DNA of 64,000 nt from Erythrophleum ivorense (Eukaryota; Streptophyta; Magnoliopsida; Fabales; Fabaceae): assembly GCA_026724425.1 (NCBI GenBank), contig JAIUCV010000084.1:186001-250000 (forward strand), in the 5' to 3' direction. This document shows, one piece after another, positions 43,939-55,528 of the stretch. How positions within the stretch are numbered: position 1 is the first letter of the stretch; every line of letters starts with the position of its first letter. The notes below the pieces were generated by a model. That model ran no database searches, had not been told where the DNA came from, and worked only from the letters and a program-made list of their open reading frames with translations. Both the position numbers and the translations under genes were made by a program.

Positions 43939-46900
43939 GGACCTTGTTAGTTGGTGGATTTGAGTCTCACGTGTTGTTTGACTCGGGAGCATCTAATTGC
44001 TTCATTACTCCGGAGAGAGCTGAGGGTAGTGGTATTCGGAGTAGCGATGGCGAGGCTTCAGGCTTTGTCAAGGTAGCTGGTGGTGGTTATTTGGCTACTT
44101 CGGGCAGAGCTAGAGCAGTCGATGTGCAGATTGCGGGGCAGTCTATGCCAGCTGATTTGGTCATCAGTCCAGTGGAACTGTATGACGTGATTTTGGGGAT
44201 GGACTGGTTATCTCTATACCGAGTTCATCTGGATTGCTACAGAGGTAGAGTGGTGTTCGAGCAGGATGCAGGGAAGTTGGTTTATCAGGGAGTGAGACCG
44301 ACTTCGGGGAGTATAGTGATTTCAGCTATTCAGGCAGAGCAGTTGTTAGAGCGGGGCTGCGAAGCCTATTTGGCGACAATCACTATGACAGAGTCTAGTG
44401 GTGAGGTGAGTCTGCAGGATATTCAGGTTGTCCAGGATTTCGAGGATGTATTTCGGTCGCTGAAGGGATTGCCACCACCTCGGTCAGATCCTTTCACGAT
44501 TGATTTAGAGCCCGGGACAGCTCCGATATCGAAGATACCTTACAGGATGGCTCCAGCAGAGATGGCAGAGCTGAAGAAGCAGCTAGAGGACCTTTTGAGT
44601 AAAGGGTTCATCAGACCTAGTGTTTCGCCATGGGGAGCGCCAGTGTTGTTTGTGAAAAAGAAGGATGGCAGTTTCAGGCTGTGCATTGATTATCGGGGAC
44701 TTAACCGAGTCACAGTGAAGAACAGGTACCCACTGCCGAGGATCGATGAGTTGTTGGATCAGTTGAGAGGGGCTACTTGGTTCTCCAAGATTGACTTGGC
44801 ATCGGGTTATCATCAGATCCCGATAGATGAGGCAGATGTCCGGAAGACAGCTTTTCGGACGAGGTATGGGCATTTCGAGTTTGTGGTCATGCCTTTTGGT
44901 TTGACTAATGCGCCGGCAGCGTTTATGAGGTTGATGAACGACGTATTCAGGGAGTTTCTGTGGATCCGGCTAAGATTGAGGCTATCAGGGATTGGCCTAG
45001 ACCGAGTAGTGCTACCGAGATCAGGAGTTTTCTGGGTTTAGCAGGCTACTACAGGAGGTTCGTCAAGGGGTTTGCGAGTATGTCTCAGCCGATGACGAGG
45101 TTGACTGGCAAGGATGTGCCGTTTGTGTGGTCGCAGGAGTGCGAGGAGAGCTTTGGGAAGCTCAAGGAGATGTTGACTAGTACACCAGTGTTGGCATTAC
45201 CCGACCCGGGGAAGCCATATGTTGTGTACACAGATGCTTCAGGTGTTGGACTTGGTTGTGTTTTGATGCAGGAGGGCAGAGTGATTGCCTATGCTTCGAG
45301 GCAGTTGCAGGGCAGTGAGCGCAACCGTCCCACACATGATCTTGAGTTGGGAGCAGTGGTTTTTGCACTCAAGATTTGGAGGTCGTATCTTTATGGTGGT
45401 AGAGTGCAGATCTTTACAGATCACAAGAGTCTACAGCATATTTTCACTCAGCCTTTGCTGAATGCGAGACAGACGCGTTGGGTGGAGTTTCTGGCAGACT
45501 ATGACCTGGATATTGTTTATCATCCGGGCAAGGCCAATTTGGTGGCAGATGCTTTGAGTCGACGGAGGGTTGATTCAGATAGGGAGCGTGGTGTTGAGGC
45601 TTTGGTCAGCGAGATTAGTACATTGCGTCTATGTGCTATTTCTGAGGAGCCGTTGGGCTTGGAGGCGGCTGACCAGGCAGATTTACTTAGCAGGATCAGA
45701 GTGGCTCAGCAGGATGATTCGGTTTTGTTGGATGCATCGCGGGCAGCTGGTTCTGAGTATCAGGTCTCTTCGAATGGGACTATCTTGGTTCGTGGGCGAG
45801 TTTGTGTGCCCAAGGATGAGGAGTTGAGGCATGAGGTTTTGAGAGAGGCTCATTCGAGCAAGTTTTCGATTCATCCGGGTGCTACCAAGATGTACCGTGA
45901 CCTCAAACGGTATTATCATTGGGTTGGGATGAAGAGGGATGTGGCAGATTGGGTTGCGAGGTGCAACACTTGTTCTTTGGTCAAGGCAGAGCATCAGGTG
46001 CCTAGTGGTCTTTTGCAGAGTTTACCCATTCCAGAGTGGAAGTGGGATATGATCACTATGGATTTTGTGGTGGGATTACCTATCTCACGGACTTTTGATG
46101 CGATTTGGGTCATTGTGGATCGCTTGACCAAGTCAGCACATTTCTTGGCTATCAAGAAGACAGATGGAGCAGCTGTCTTGGCTAGGAAGTTTGTGCGAGA
46201 GATTGTGAGGCTGCATGGAGTGCCAGCCAGTATCGTGTCGGATAGAGATCCGAGGTTTGCTTCAGAGTTTTGGAGGGCATTTCAGACTGAGATGGGCACT
46301 AAGGTGCATATGAGTACAGCGTATCATCCGCAGACAGATGGGCAGTCAGAGAGGACTATTCAGACTTTGGAGGATCTGCTTAGGATGTGTGTACTGGATT
46401 GGGGTGGTCATTGGGCTGATCATCTGTGTTTGGCAGAGTTTGCCTATAACAACAGTTTTCAGTCTAGCATTGGTATGGCTCCTTACGAGGCTTTGTATGG
46501 GAGGCCATGCAGGACACCCTTATGCTGGACCCAAGTGGGGGAGCGCAGCATGTTTGGAGCTAGTTTTGTTCAGGAGACGACGGAGAAGATTCGTGTCTTG
46601 AGGCTGAACATGAAGGAGGCTCAGGATAGACAGAGGAGTTATGCAGATAGGCGGCGACGTGAGCTTGAGTTTCAGGTGGGAGATAGAGTTTATCTCAAGA
46701 TGGCTATGTTGAGGGGCCCTAACAGGTCCATAGCAGAGAACAAGCTCAGTCCGCGTTTTATGGGTCCGTTTCCAGTGGTGGAGCGAGTTGGGCCAGTGGC
46801 TTATCGGTTGGAGTTGCCACCGATTATGAGCGCCTTTCATAAGGTGTTTCATGTGTCTATGTTGAGGAGGTGTTTGCGTCCTTCAGAGGAGGTTGTGGTT

Positions 46901-47110
46901 GAGATTCCAGAGGATCTCCAGCCAGATATGACAGTTCCGGCAGTTCCTGTGAGGATTCTTGAGAGGAGAGTCAAGGTTCTGCGGAACAAGAGGGTGCCAT
47001 TGTTGAGAGTCTTGTGGGACTGTAGTGGCACAGAGGAGCAGACTTGGGAGCCAGAGGCAAAGATGAAGCTGAAGTTCGGAAAGTGGTTCGACAAGCAGGC
47101 TGTGGAGTGA
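43939..47110 (+). pseudogene. Pol of chromovirus C with RT deletion
   Basis: Protease (VLFDSGASNCF) and the first half of RT (LCIDYRGLNR, MPFGLTNAPAAF) are intact. At 44949-44960 the sequence AGGGAGTTTCTG marks a deletion: in element B this 12-mer occurs twice, 193 bp apart (plus-strand 37183-37194 and 37376-37387), and C keeps one copy. The loss removes the FIDD catalytic motif and shifts the frame, so translation ends at 45041. From about 44960 to 47110 the remaining RT thumb, RNase H, integrase (CNTC; SDRDPRF; YHPQTDGQSERT) and chromodomain-like end are open in the other frame. Confidence 0.93.
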
Positions 47111-47664
47111 TTCATCTTTGTGGTTCTAGTCTTGTTTTTGGCTTTGTTGTTGTTGGTTTTGGACTTATGTATTTTCGTTTTGTTGTACGATATACATTTT
47201 TGGAGTTATATGAGATGGAGTTTTGCCTCATATTTTTGGTTATGGTTTGGATGTTACAAGTTCCTTTGGCCGGTGGGGTCATTGAGAGTTTTAGTCATAT
47301 GTTGGTACGCGTTTCAGATTTTATTACTCGTTTTGTCTAGAGGCGGTGGGCCTTGTAGACGGTGGTTCTATTTGTGTTGGGACGTTAGGTGCCCAACGGA
47401 CTTATATTGGGGGTCGCTACCTCGATATGGGTTGTTTTAGTGACGGTGGGTCACGTTTTGGTTGTGACTTCGGGTCACGTTTGGTTTTGTGACATTGGTC
47501 ACATTTTGGTACTGGACCGTGAGTTGCAGTACGGATGTCATGACTGCGGTTATGGCATTGAGAGTAATAATATCTTGGAAACATGCGTATAACATAGGAC
47601 TAAAAATTTGAGTTTTGAGGTCTTTGAGAGACGTTTGTGTTGGGATTCGAGGACGAATCCAGTT

Positions 47665-47678
47665 TAGTGGGGGAGAAT
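47665..47678 (+). promoter_or_regulatory. Polypurine tract of element C
   Basis: TAGTGGGGGAGAAT directly before the 3' LTR. Confidence 0.85.
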
Positions 47679-49041
47679 TGTAACATCCGTGAACCAGAAA
47701 GTTGTGTTGGAAGTGGTGTTGGACGATGCTAGGGGTTCGGGAGTAGTTGGCACATGCTCTTAGAGGTGTGAATTGAGGATTGGCTGTGCATGTTCTTGTT
47801 TGATTGTTGTGCAGTCGGTCTAAGGTTCAAGCATCGCGAAGAAAGTGTGTTAAATTCTTCTGAACGACTAGTATCGATCGACACCCGAAGGGTGTCGATC
47901 GACACCGGTTATCGGGTTTGATTTCCGGTTTAAGTCGATCGATTTGCAATTGGAGTTGGTTTGGTCGAGTGGTGTCGACCGACACCAAGGGAGGGTGTCG
48001 ATCGACACCGGTTATGGTGAAATCGACCGGTTTGATTCAAGTGATTGCGGTTTGGCTCGGTTTTGGGCGATGGAAGCCCTAACTCGCGATTAAAACACTG
48101 TAGCCGCAGAGCAAAGGCACAGTTTTCGAGGTTGGACTTTTGCAGAGAGAAGGAGGCGATTTTGGTGAGAAATTTCGAGTTCCTGGAGCAGATCTGAGCC
48201 TTGTTTCATCTCCTTTCTTTTCTCCCGTTAAATCCAAGGTGAGTGCGTGACTGTAGGTCCGTTTCACTAGAGTTTTCGTGGATTTTCTGAGTTTAGGATT
48301 GATGTTCTTCGTGTTCTTCGAGTTTTGGTTGATTTGATTCGTTTTGGGGCCTTGAAAACCCCGAATCTGTGTTTATCTGTGAAACTGCGCTGTTTTGTAG
48401 ATTTTGGCTTCGGGTCGTCGAGCTGGTGTCGATCGACACACCTCCGGGTGTCGATCGACACTCAGAAGGATGGCGTCGATCGACACCATAGAGGTGTCGG
48501 TCGACACCAACCTGGGTGTCAGGAAACGTGGGTGTTTCCTGACAGGGATGGTTTATACTGTTGATTAATGTTGAGTATTGTTATTGTTGTTGATTATTGT
48601 GATGTTTTGTCTAGTGTTTGACGTAATTGGCCTGTAGGCAGGATGATCCACTCACTAAGTATTTATGATAATACTTACGCATCTCTTTCGTAATGTGATG
48701 CAGGTAACAGCAATGTTCATCCGCGGAAAGAGACCGAGAGAAGAGGATGATGAGATTAGGATTTGGATTCTGGCATTTATGATGTGGTTGATTGAGAATT
48801 CATGAGTTTAGGGTGTTAGACTTTATTTTAATAATGTAGCAAACCGGCTTAGGTTGCTTATTGGTTATTGGTTTATTGGTTTTATTCTTTGTTGGTTATT
48901 GTTGAATAGTTAATTATGATTTAATATTATTGGTTTTCTTCCGCATTGTGTTGAATTAGCTGTTGAGGATTAATATTTATGGGAATATTAATCTGGGCTA
49001 ATTATTTATAAAAAAAAAAAAAAAAAAATTTGGTTGTTTCA
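47679..49041 (+). repeat. 3' LTR of element C
   Basis: 1,363 bp; it matches the 5' LTR apart from one A in the terminal A-run. Confidence 0.95.
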
Positions 49042-49756
49042 CAAATCGCAATAACACCAAATCTAAGGGTTTTCAACGCCCCAATGCTATCAAAACACGA
49101 AATCCAGCATAAACAATCTCAAGAACACATCCTAAATCCGAAATCACACAATCTCTAACGCTTAACGGACCTACAGTCACGCACTCACCTTATAAACGGA
49201 TTGGAAAGATGGAGAAGAGATAGAACAACGAAGAACAGCAACAAAACGAGTCTCCAAACTCCAAAATCTCTCTGGAAATCACCTTTTTCTCTCAAAAACA
49301 CTTCTGCCTCGAAAACTGAGCCTCTCTCGCGGCTACAGACTTTTAAATCGCGACCTAGGGCTTTCCTTGCCCCAAACCGAACAAAACCAGCCGACTTGAA
49401 TCAAACCGGTCGATTTCTCAATAACCGGTGTCGATCGACACCCTTCCTTGGTGTCGGTCGACACCCATCGACCAAAACCAACCCAACTCAATTCGATCGA
49501 CTTAAACCGGAAATCAACCCTGATAACCGGTGTCGATCGACTCCCTTCGGGTGTCGATCGATACTAGTCGTTCAGAAGGATTTAGCACACTTTCTTTTCG
49601 ATGCTTGAATCTTAGACCGACTGCACAACAATCAAACAAGAACATGCACAGCCAATCCTCAATTCACACCTCTAAGAACATGTGCCAACTACTCCCGAAC
49701 CCCTAGCATCGTCCAACACCACTTCCAAAACAACTTTCTGGTTCGCGGATGTTACA
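49042..49756 (-). repeat. 5' LTR of element B, remainder
   Basis: Continues the LTR interrupted at 40804 and ends at the TAAAC target duplication. Differs from the intact LTR of B at about 49537 and 49595-49596. Confidence 0.93.
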
Positions 49757-49761
49757 TAAAC

Positions 49762-51307
49762 AAAGCATTGGCCAGAAAAATTGGAGTTCTATGCGTGAGA
49801 GAAAGAGGATGAAGATAGAAAGCCAAGTTTCCCTTCATCACCGTCCATCCGTTTCTCATGGTTTTGTCGGTTAATGTTTATTTATTTTCATCTTAAAAAT
49901 TTCAAGCAGAAAATGAGAAGTCATTCGTGTGCACGATTATATAATAAGCAAAACTATTACATATGAGTCAGGCCTGGAAGTTCCAACATGTAACAAACGT
50001 CTAATTACATATGAGTCAGGCTGGAACTTTGGCTAACCGTTCGGGTTTGGGTCGTGTTATTTCGAGTTTTTGGTTTTCACGTTTAGAATTGTAAACTCAC
50101 TCAAGTTTTTTTATTTTTTGGAACGGGTTCGGTTTAGTTTTGCATGGGTTCGGGTCGGGTTCAGATACCTTAATGATGCAAAAATTATTTAATTTACACT
50201 AAATTTTGTTAAGTTTTGCAAAAATATATTTGATTTTAACATATATAACAAAGTTTTTAGATATTTTGGAGTATTTAAATTATTTCAGTATATATATAAT
50301 TAATATATTCAGTTACAATCGTAATTTTAGGTACTTTGTTTATTTTTTTAAAACAATATATATACATATTTTGTTTAATAGTATGTAATTATATTTTGGG
50401 TTTTTTTGTATCCGTTCGATTTTCGGTTCGGTTCGGATTTGGTTTCGGTTTTTTGAGTTTAGAAGTTTAGGACCTGTCAGGTCTTTTTCTCGGGTATACT
50501 AACAATTTTTAAATATATCTAAACCATTGCCAAATAAAAATTATTTTCCCTGCAGGTTAATTCATAGATGCTGGATAATTTAATAATATTAAGTAAATGT
50601 TATTAATCTCATGTGCGGGAAGTTAGGTTACTCCATGCGTGCTCAATAATATCCTTTTACGGGTTGAATAGTTTTATTGTACGGGTTGAATAAGCTCAAC
50701 AGATTTAATAATTTTCTTTTACGAGTTAAATAATTTTTTTTCACGAGTTAAATTTGTTTCTTTCGCAGGGTGAATTATATTTACAATTTGAATGATCTTC
50801 TATTACACGTTAGATACTTTTTTCAAGAGTGAATAACTTTCTTTGGCATGTTAAATATATTTTACGAATCAAATTATTTTTCAAATATTATAATAATTTT
50901 CTTTTAGTGGTTCAATAATTTTTAATTATAGATCGAATAATATTATTTCACAGATCGATAGTTGTCGTTCACGAGTCGGATCGGGGGTTAGGTTAGTCTA
51001 TGTCTCATGTTTCTTTTTACCAGTTTTTATATTGTTTGGTCTCAATATTCAACAATTTTGTTTACATTCATATTTTATTATAGATTATGCACTCTGTTTT
51101 AATGATTAAAGTATATTACTAAATTTAGTATAACAGTGCAAAACATAGTTAAATCACAAAGTGAATACGGCGACCAACTCTATTTTCGCTAACTATTAAA
51201 TCATAAGCGAGTCACCATATTAATCTAATTATAATAAATCTTACTAATTTTTTCTTGCAAACAACAAAACTATACTAATTCTTTCACAATTTTGAAAAAT
51301 TGTTTGC
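49762..51307. other. AT-rich intergenic DNA, probably Helitron body
   Basis: No credible gene. A 24-bp stretch (ATTACATATGAGTCAGG...) is repeated at about 49958 and 50003. Between 50640 and 50990 there are many degenerate copies of a (T/C)ACG(A/G)GTT(A/G)AAT-like motif, a texture seen in non-autonomous Helitrons, ending at the terminus at 51335. The 5' boundary is not recognisable. Confidence 0.4.
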
Positions 51308-51335
51308 CCCGCACATTGTGCGGGTTAAATCCTAG
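51308..51335 (+). mobile_element. Second Helitron-type 3' terminus
   Basis: Stem CCCGCAC / GTGCGGG with loop ATT (51308-51324), then TTAAATC and CTAG (51332-51335) followed by T. The stem is identical to that at 7282, so the two belong to related families. Confidence 0.72.
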
Positions 51336-51803
51336 TAAGCATGTATTACTAAGTATATAAGGTAATTTAATAAAATGTAAATTTATTGTTGTTTCAAGTT
51401 CATGAATGTTGTTTTACTCATCTTCTAAATTCATTGATATGAAATCTTCCGAAGAAATTTTATAGTGTGGAAAACAATTTTTTATCGTGTCTTTTAACGA
51501 ACGTTAAGAGTTCGACCCAAAAATAACTCTATAATTGATAAAATAATTATTATTAATTAATAACTTTATAAAATAATAAAATTTTGAAGTTGCAACATTA
51601 TTAATTTATAGAAGTTTTACTGTATGTTTCAAGGGTGAACTTAATATATTTTTTGGTCATAAAATTTGACTTATGCAAACTTTCGAATAAAGTTATAGTA
51701 ATTTGAGTTTAATACACATATTTACGATTCTTTCAGATTATTTTTGTTTCTTGATCTAATTTATGACAAGAATAGATCCATATTTTTACAATAGACTAGA
51801 AAC

Positions 51804-52428
51804 CTATGTTGCATGGAAACTCCATCCAAGTCACATTTCCCGTTTCGGAAACGTTTCCGAAACGGAAACTCTCGGAAACTTGTCGGAAACTCGTTTTTTC
51901 ACGTTTCCTAAAATTTGCAATTTGGAAACTTGTTGGAAACTCGTTTCCATTCTGGAAACTTACGTTTCTAAAATTGACGAAAACTTAGTTCTTAGTTTTT
52001 GAAAACATAATAGCTAAATAATTACATAACAAATAATAATATTAACTGATTAATATAATTATTTAAGATAAATAAATGATTAATTTGATTCATTAGATTA
52101 TATGAGATTAGTCTTACTACTATATATGGAGTTTTAAAATCTTTATATCGATGAAGATAGTTGAAGATAGTTGAAGATAGTTTCCATTGATAGAGCGCAT
52201 AACAATAATAATAAATAATATTTTAAATATTTTAAAATTGAACATTATGATATTTATCTTTAGTTAAGCAATTTAATATTTAATATAATATATATATATA
52301 TATTATTTTTTATTTATATATTTACACGTTTTCAAAACGTTTCCAAACTTAAATTTTCCAAAATGTATGTTTCCCGTTTCGGAAACGTTTCGCTTCCGCG
52401 TTTCCGTTTCCGTTTCCATGCAACATGG
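51804..52428. mobile_element. hAT-type MITE in the GH3 upstream region
   Basis: 625 bp with 17-bp terminal inverted repeats (left CTATGTTGCATGGAAAC, right the reverse of CCATGTTGCATGGAAAC, one mismatch) and an exact 8-bp target duplication CTAGAAAC (51796-51803 and 52429-52436). An 8-bp duplication and short inverted repeats fit hAT. Both ends are packed with GGAAAC/GTTTCC motifs. No transposase ORF. It ends 382 bp before the GH3 start codon. Confidence 0.88.
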
Positions 52429-52713
52429 CTAGAAACTGATAAAGATTGGATTATAAATTCGGAAATTGGAAATCATACTTTCCTTCTTCTCTCTTTTTTT
52501 TTCTCTTTTCAAAAAAAAAAATTCCCTTATATGTCTCGGCAAAAGATTTAGTTTCTAAGATTTAAAATTTTTAGTTTCTATGTTTTCCTAGATAACAAAT
52601 TTGAAATTCTTCTTTTCAGGCATGCCAGTCAAAGTCTAAATTTATTTTACTATTTTCCAGTATCTTTTTCGAACAATATTTTCATCATTTCCCAAATTCT
52701 TCTCCACCACTCT

Positions 52714-52722
52714 ACTATATAT
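52714..52722 (+). promoter_or_regulatory. TATA region of the GH3 gene
   Basis: CTATATATATA about 95 bp upstream of the GH3 ATG is the only good TATA candidate. Confidence 0.5.
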
Positions 52723-52810
52723 ATAACCATTTCCTGTCTCACTATACTCGTACAACCAAAACCAACTCTTCTCTCTCTTTTGTTTTGAACTCATCGTTTT
52801 AATAAACAAA

Positions 52811-55528
52811 ATGATACCCAGTTACGATCCAACCAATACAGAGGCTGGTCTCAAGCTTCTCGAGGATTTAACCACAAATGCAGATGCAATTCAACAACAA
52901 GTTCTCCACCAAATTCTCTCACAAAACTCCGGAACCGAATATCTCAGGTCGTTTCTTGATGGAGAATCCGAGAAGAATCAAGAAAGCTTCAAGAACAAAG
53001 TACCTGTGGTGAATTACGAAGAAATACAGCATTTCATCCAACGAATCTCCGATGGGGAATCGTCTGATATCCTCTCTGCTCAACCCATCACTGAGCTCCT
53101 CACTAGGTAATTAAACACTTTCTTACTTATATGATCACATAATTATTTTGTTATAAAAGTTTTCTTCTTGAACCATATGTTTTTACTTTTTAGAATCCCA
53201 TTTTTTTTTTTTTTGGATCTACACCTATTTCTTTGTTTGAGCGAATGCCTTTATAAGCATTAATTTTAATATAATAAAAGTTATCTGAGCATATAAATAC
53301 TTTACCGTTGAAAAAATTCAACATACAGTTTTCTATATTCTCTTGGTGTAACACTGTAACACAACTTTTATAAAATAAACAAAAAATTATTAACACAACT
53401 TTTATATGCTGGTTTTTGTAGTAATATCATCATGTTACATGTAAAAAGCTAGCATATGTATGAAACTTACACGAGGATTACATTTAGTAAATATTTTTAC
53501 ACATGTGCCGTGTATAAGATAAACATATAGTTGATTTTTGATCAAACTCTCTAGTTCTTGGAATATTATTGGTTTTTTATTTATTTATTTATTAATTGTA
53601 TATAACTCCACGCACATACTGGAAACTGTGATAGTATGCGCGTGGAGACACACTAATACAAACCACTTGAGTATGTGCTCAGCTCCGGTATTAAATTATT
53701 GGGTTTTATGTTTAATAATAGTCGAATAAACATTCAAATGCAGCTCGGGGACTTCTGGTGGAAAGCCGAAATTGATGCCTTCTACAGCTGAAGAACTGGA
53801 CAGGAAGACGTTTTTCTACAACATGCTTGTGCCCGTCATGAACAAGTATTAATTACATTTCTCTCTCTTTTTTTTTTTTTTTTTGTTCTTGTTGCGATCC
53901 TACTTAATTAAAAAGAATTACAACCAGAGATGAATTTTGAAACTGTATTATCGCAACGGATTAATTTTGGGTTTTTCTTTGCAGGTATGTGAATGGGCTA
54001 GATGAAGGAAAAGGAATGTATCTTCTGTTCATAAAACCAGATATCAAGACTCCTTCTGGTCGAAAAGCTCGTCCTGTGTTGACCAGTTACTACAAAAGTC
54101 AGCAATTCAAGAACCGACCTTTCAACAAGTACAACGTCATCACTAGCCCTAACGACACCATTCTTTGTGAAGACAGCAAGCAAAGCATGTACTGTCAGCT
54201 TCTCTGCGGTTTAGTCCAGAGATCTCATGTCCTAAGACTCGGTGCTATCTTTGCTTCCGCCTTTCTCCGAGCGGTCAAGTTCTTGGAGAGTCATTTCACT
54301 GAGCTCTGTGCCGACATTAGGACCGGTACTATCACGAGCTGGATCACTGACTCAGGCTGTAGAGACTCGGTTATGTCGATCCTTAACGGTCGAAATCCAG
54401 AGTTGGCTGATGAGATCGAGGCTTTGTGCAATGCAAAGTCTTGGGAAGGAATCTTGAGAAGGATATGGCCTAAGACGAAGTACATTGAGGTGATTGTGAC
54501 TGGCTCGATGGCTCAATATATTCCGACACTCGAGTTTTATAGCGGAGGTTTGCCTTTGGTTTCTGTAATGTATGCTTCCTCTGAGTGTTTCTTTGGCATT
54601 AACATCAATCCTCTGTGTAAGCCATCCGATGTTTCTTACACACTTCTTCCTAACATGGCTTACTTTGAGTTCTTGCCTGTCGACGAAAAATCTCATGAAG
54701 AGATTCAACTTGAATCGCATTCTACCGATGATGATGCTCTTAAGGAAGATCGTATTGTCGATCTTGTGAACGTTGAAATCGGTCGGTGCTACGAACTTGT
54801 CATCACAACATTCGCAGGTCAGTGTTTCTTTTGTTTAATTAACATGCTTAATATTATGGATTAATTATACACAAATGCAAACAAAGAATTGAAATGTAGT
54901 GAGATTAACTTGTAACACAAGTAATCTTGGGGCACTTTTTTTAACAGGTTTATACAGATACAAAGTAGGAGATATTCTGAAGGTGACTGGTTTCCACAAC
55001 AAGGCACCTCAATTTAGTTTCGTTGAGCGAAGAAACGTTGTATTAAGCATTGACACAGACAAAACCAGCGAAGAAGATCTAATGAAAGCTGTGACACAAG
55101 CCAAACTCAAACATCTTCAAAGCGTCTTGCTCACTGAGTACACGAGCTATGCGGACACATCATCAATCCCAGGGCATTACGTGCTCTTTTGGGAGCTGAA
55201 GCCACGTCACGACAATGGCCCACCAAAGCTAGACGAGAAGATGATGGAGGATTGTTCCTCTGAGGTGGAAGATTGTTTGGATTACGTGTACAGGAGGTGC
55301 AGGAGCAAAGATAAATCAGTAGGTCCATTGGAGATAAGAGTGGTGAGTTTGGGTACTTTTGATTCGCTAATGGACTTTAGTATCTCTCAAGGATCTTCAG
55401 TGAATCAGTATAAGACTCCAAGATGTGTTAAATCTGGAGGAGCACTTCAGATTCTTGATTCCAGAGTTATTGGGAGGTTCTTCAGCAAGAGAGTTCCTCA
55501 ATGGGAACCACTTGGTTTAGATTCTTAG
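52811..55528 (+). CDS. GH3.17-like: GH3 acyl-acid amido synthetase, GH3.17-like
   Basis: Cytosolic ATP-dependent enzyme of the firefly-luciferase fold that joins amino acids to indole-3-acetic acid; GH3.17 of Arabidopsis prefers glutamate. Four exons: 52811-53106, 53744-53845, 53985-54817 and 54948-55528, phases consistent, 603 aa against about 609 for GH3.17. Visible motifs: ATP/AMP-binding TSSGTSGGKPK across the exon 1/2 junction, YASSECFFGIN, TTFAGLYRYKVGD, and the conserved C-terminus GRFFSKRVPQWEPLGLDS. The start MIPSYDPTNTEAGLKLLEDL is the family start. Everything needed for activity looks present. GH3.17 is on chromosome 1 in Arabidopsis, so this copy is not where synteny with its FAR1 neighbours would predict. 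Substrate choice is inferred from similarity only. Confidence 0.93.

Larger units (their letters stand above)
40805..49041 (+). mobile_element. Very young chromovirus C inserted in the 5' LTR of B
   Basis: 8,237 bp, flanked by target duplication CAAAT (40800-40804 and 49042-49046), in opposite orientation to its host element. The LTRs (1,364 and 1,363 bp) appear identical in every stretch I compared except one A in the A-run near the 3' end. It belongs to the same subfamily as B. Pol carries a 193-bp deletion that removes the RT catalytic motif, so it probably moved with enzymes supplied in trans or lost the segment during its last reverse transcription. Confidence 0.95.
24612..49756 (-). mobile_element. 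Chromovirus B, coding-intact, split by two nested elements
   Basis: A Ty3/gypsy element on the minus strand flanked by the target duplication TAAAC (24607-24611 and 49757-49761). Without elements D (26265-34746) and C (40805-49041) it is about 8.4 kb. Its 3' LTR is 24612-25975; its 5' LTR is 40149-40804 plus 49042-49756. By eye the two LTRs differ by about three substitutions and small indels. Gag and pol frames are open. D lies between pol and the polypurine tract and C sits in the 5' LTR, so the copy can no longer make normal genomic RNA. Confidence 0.95.

Noticed and set aside
52735..52740. Auxin response element TGTCTC in the GH3 promoter
   Set aside because: A single 6-mer downstream of the likely TATA box is expected by chance and is not evidence of auxin control by itself.
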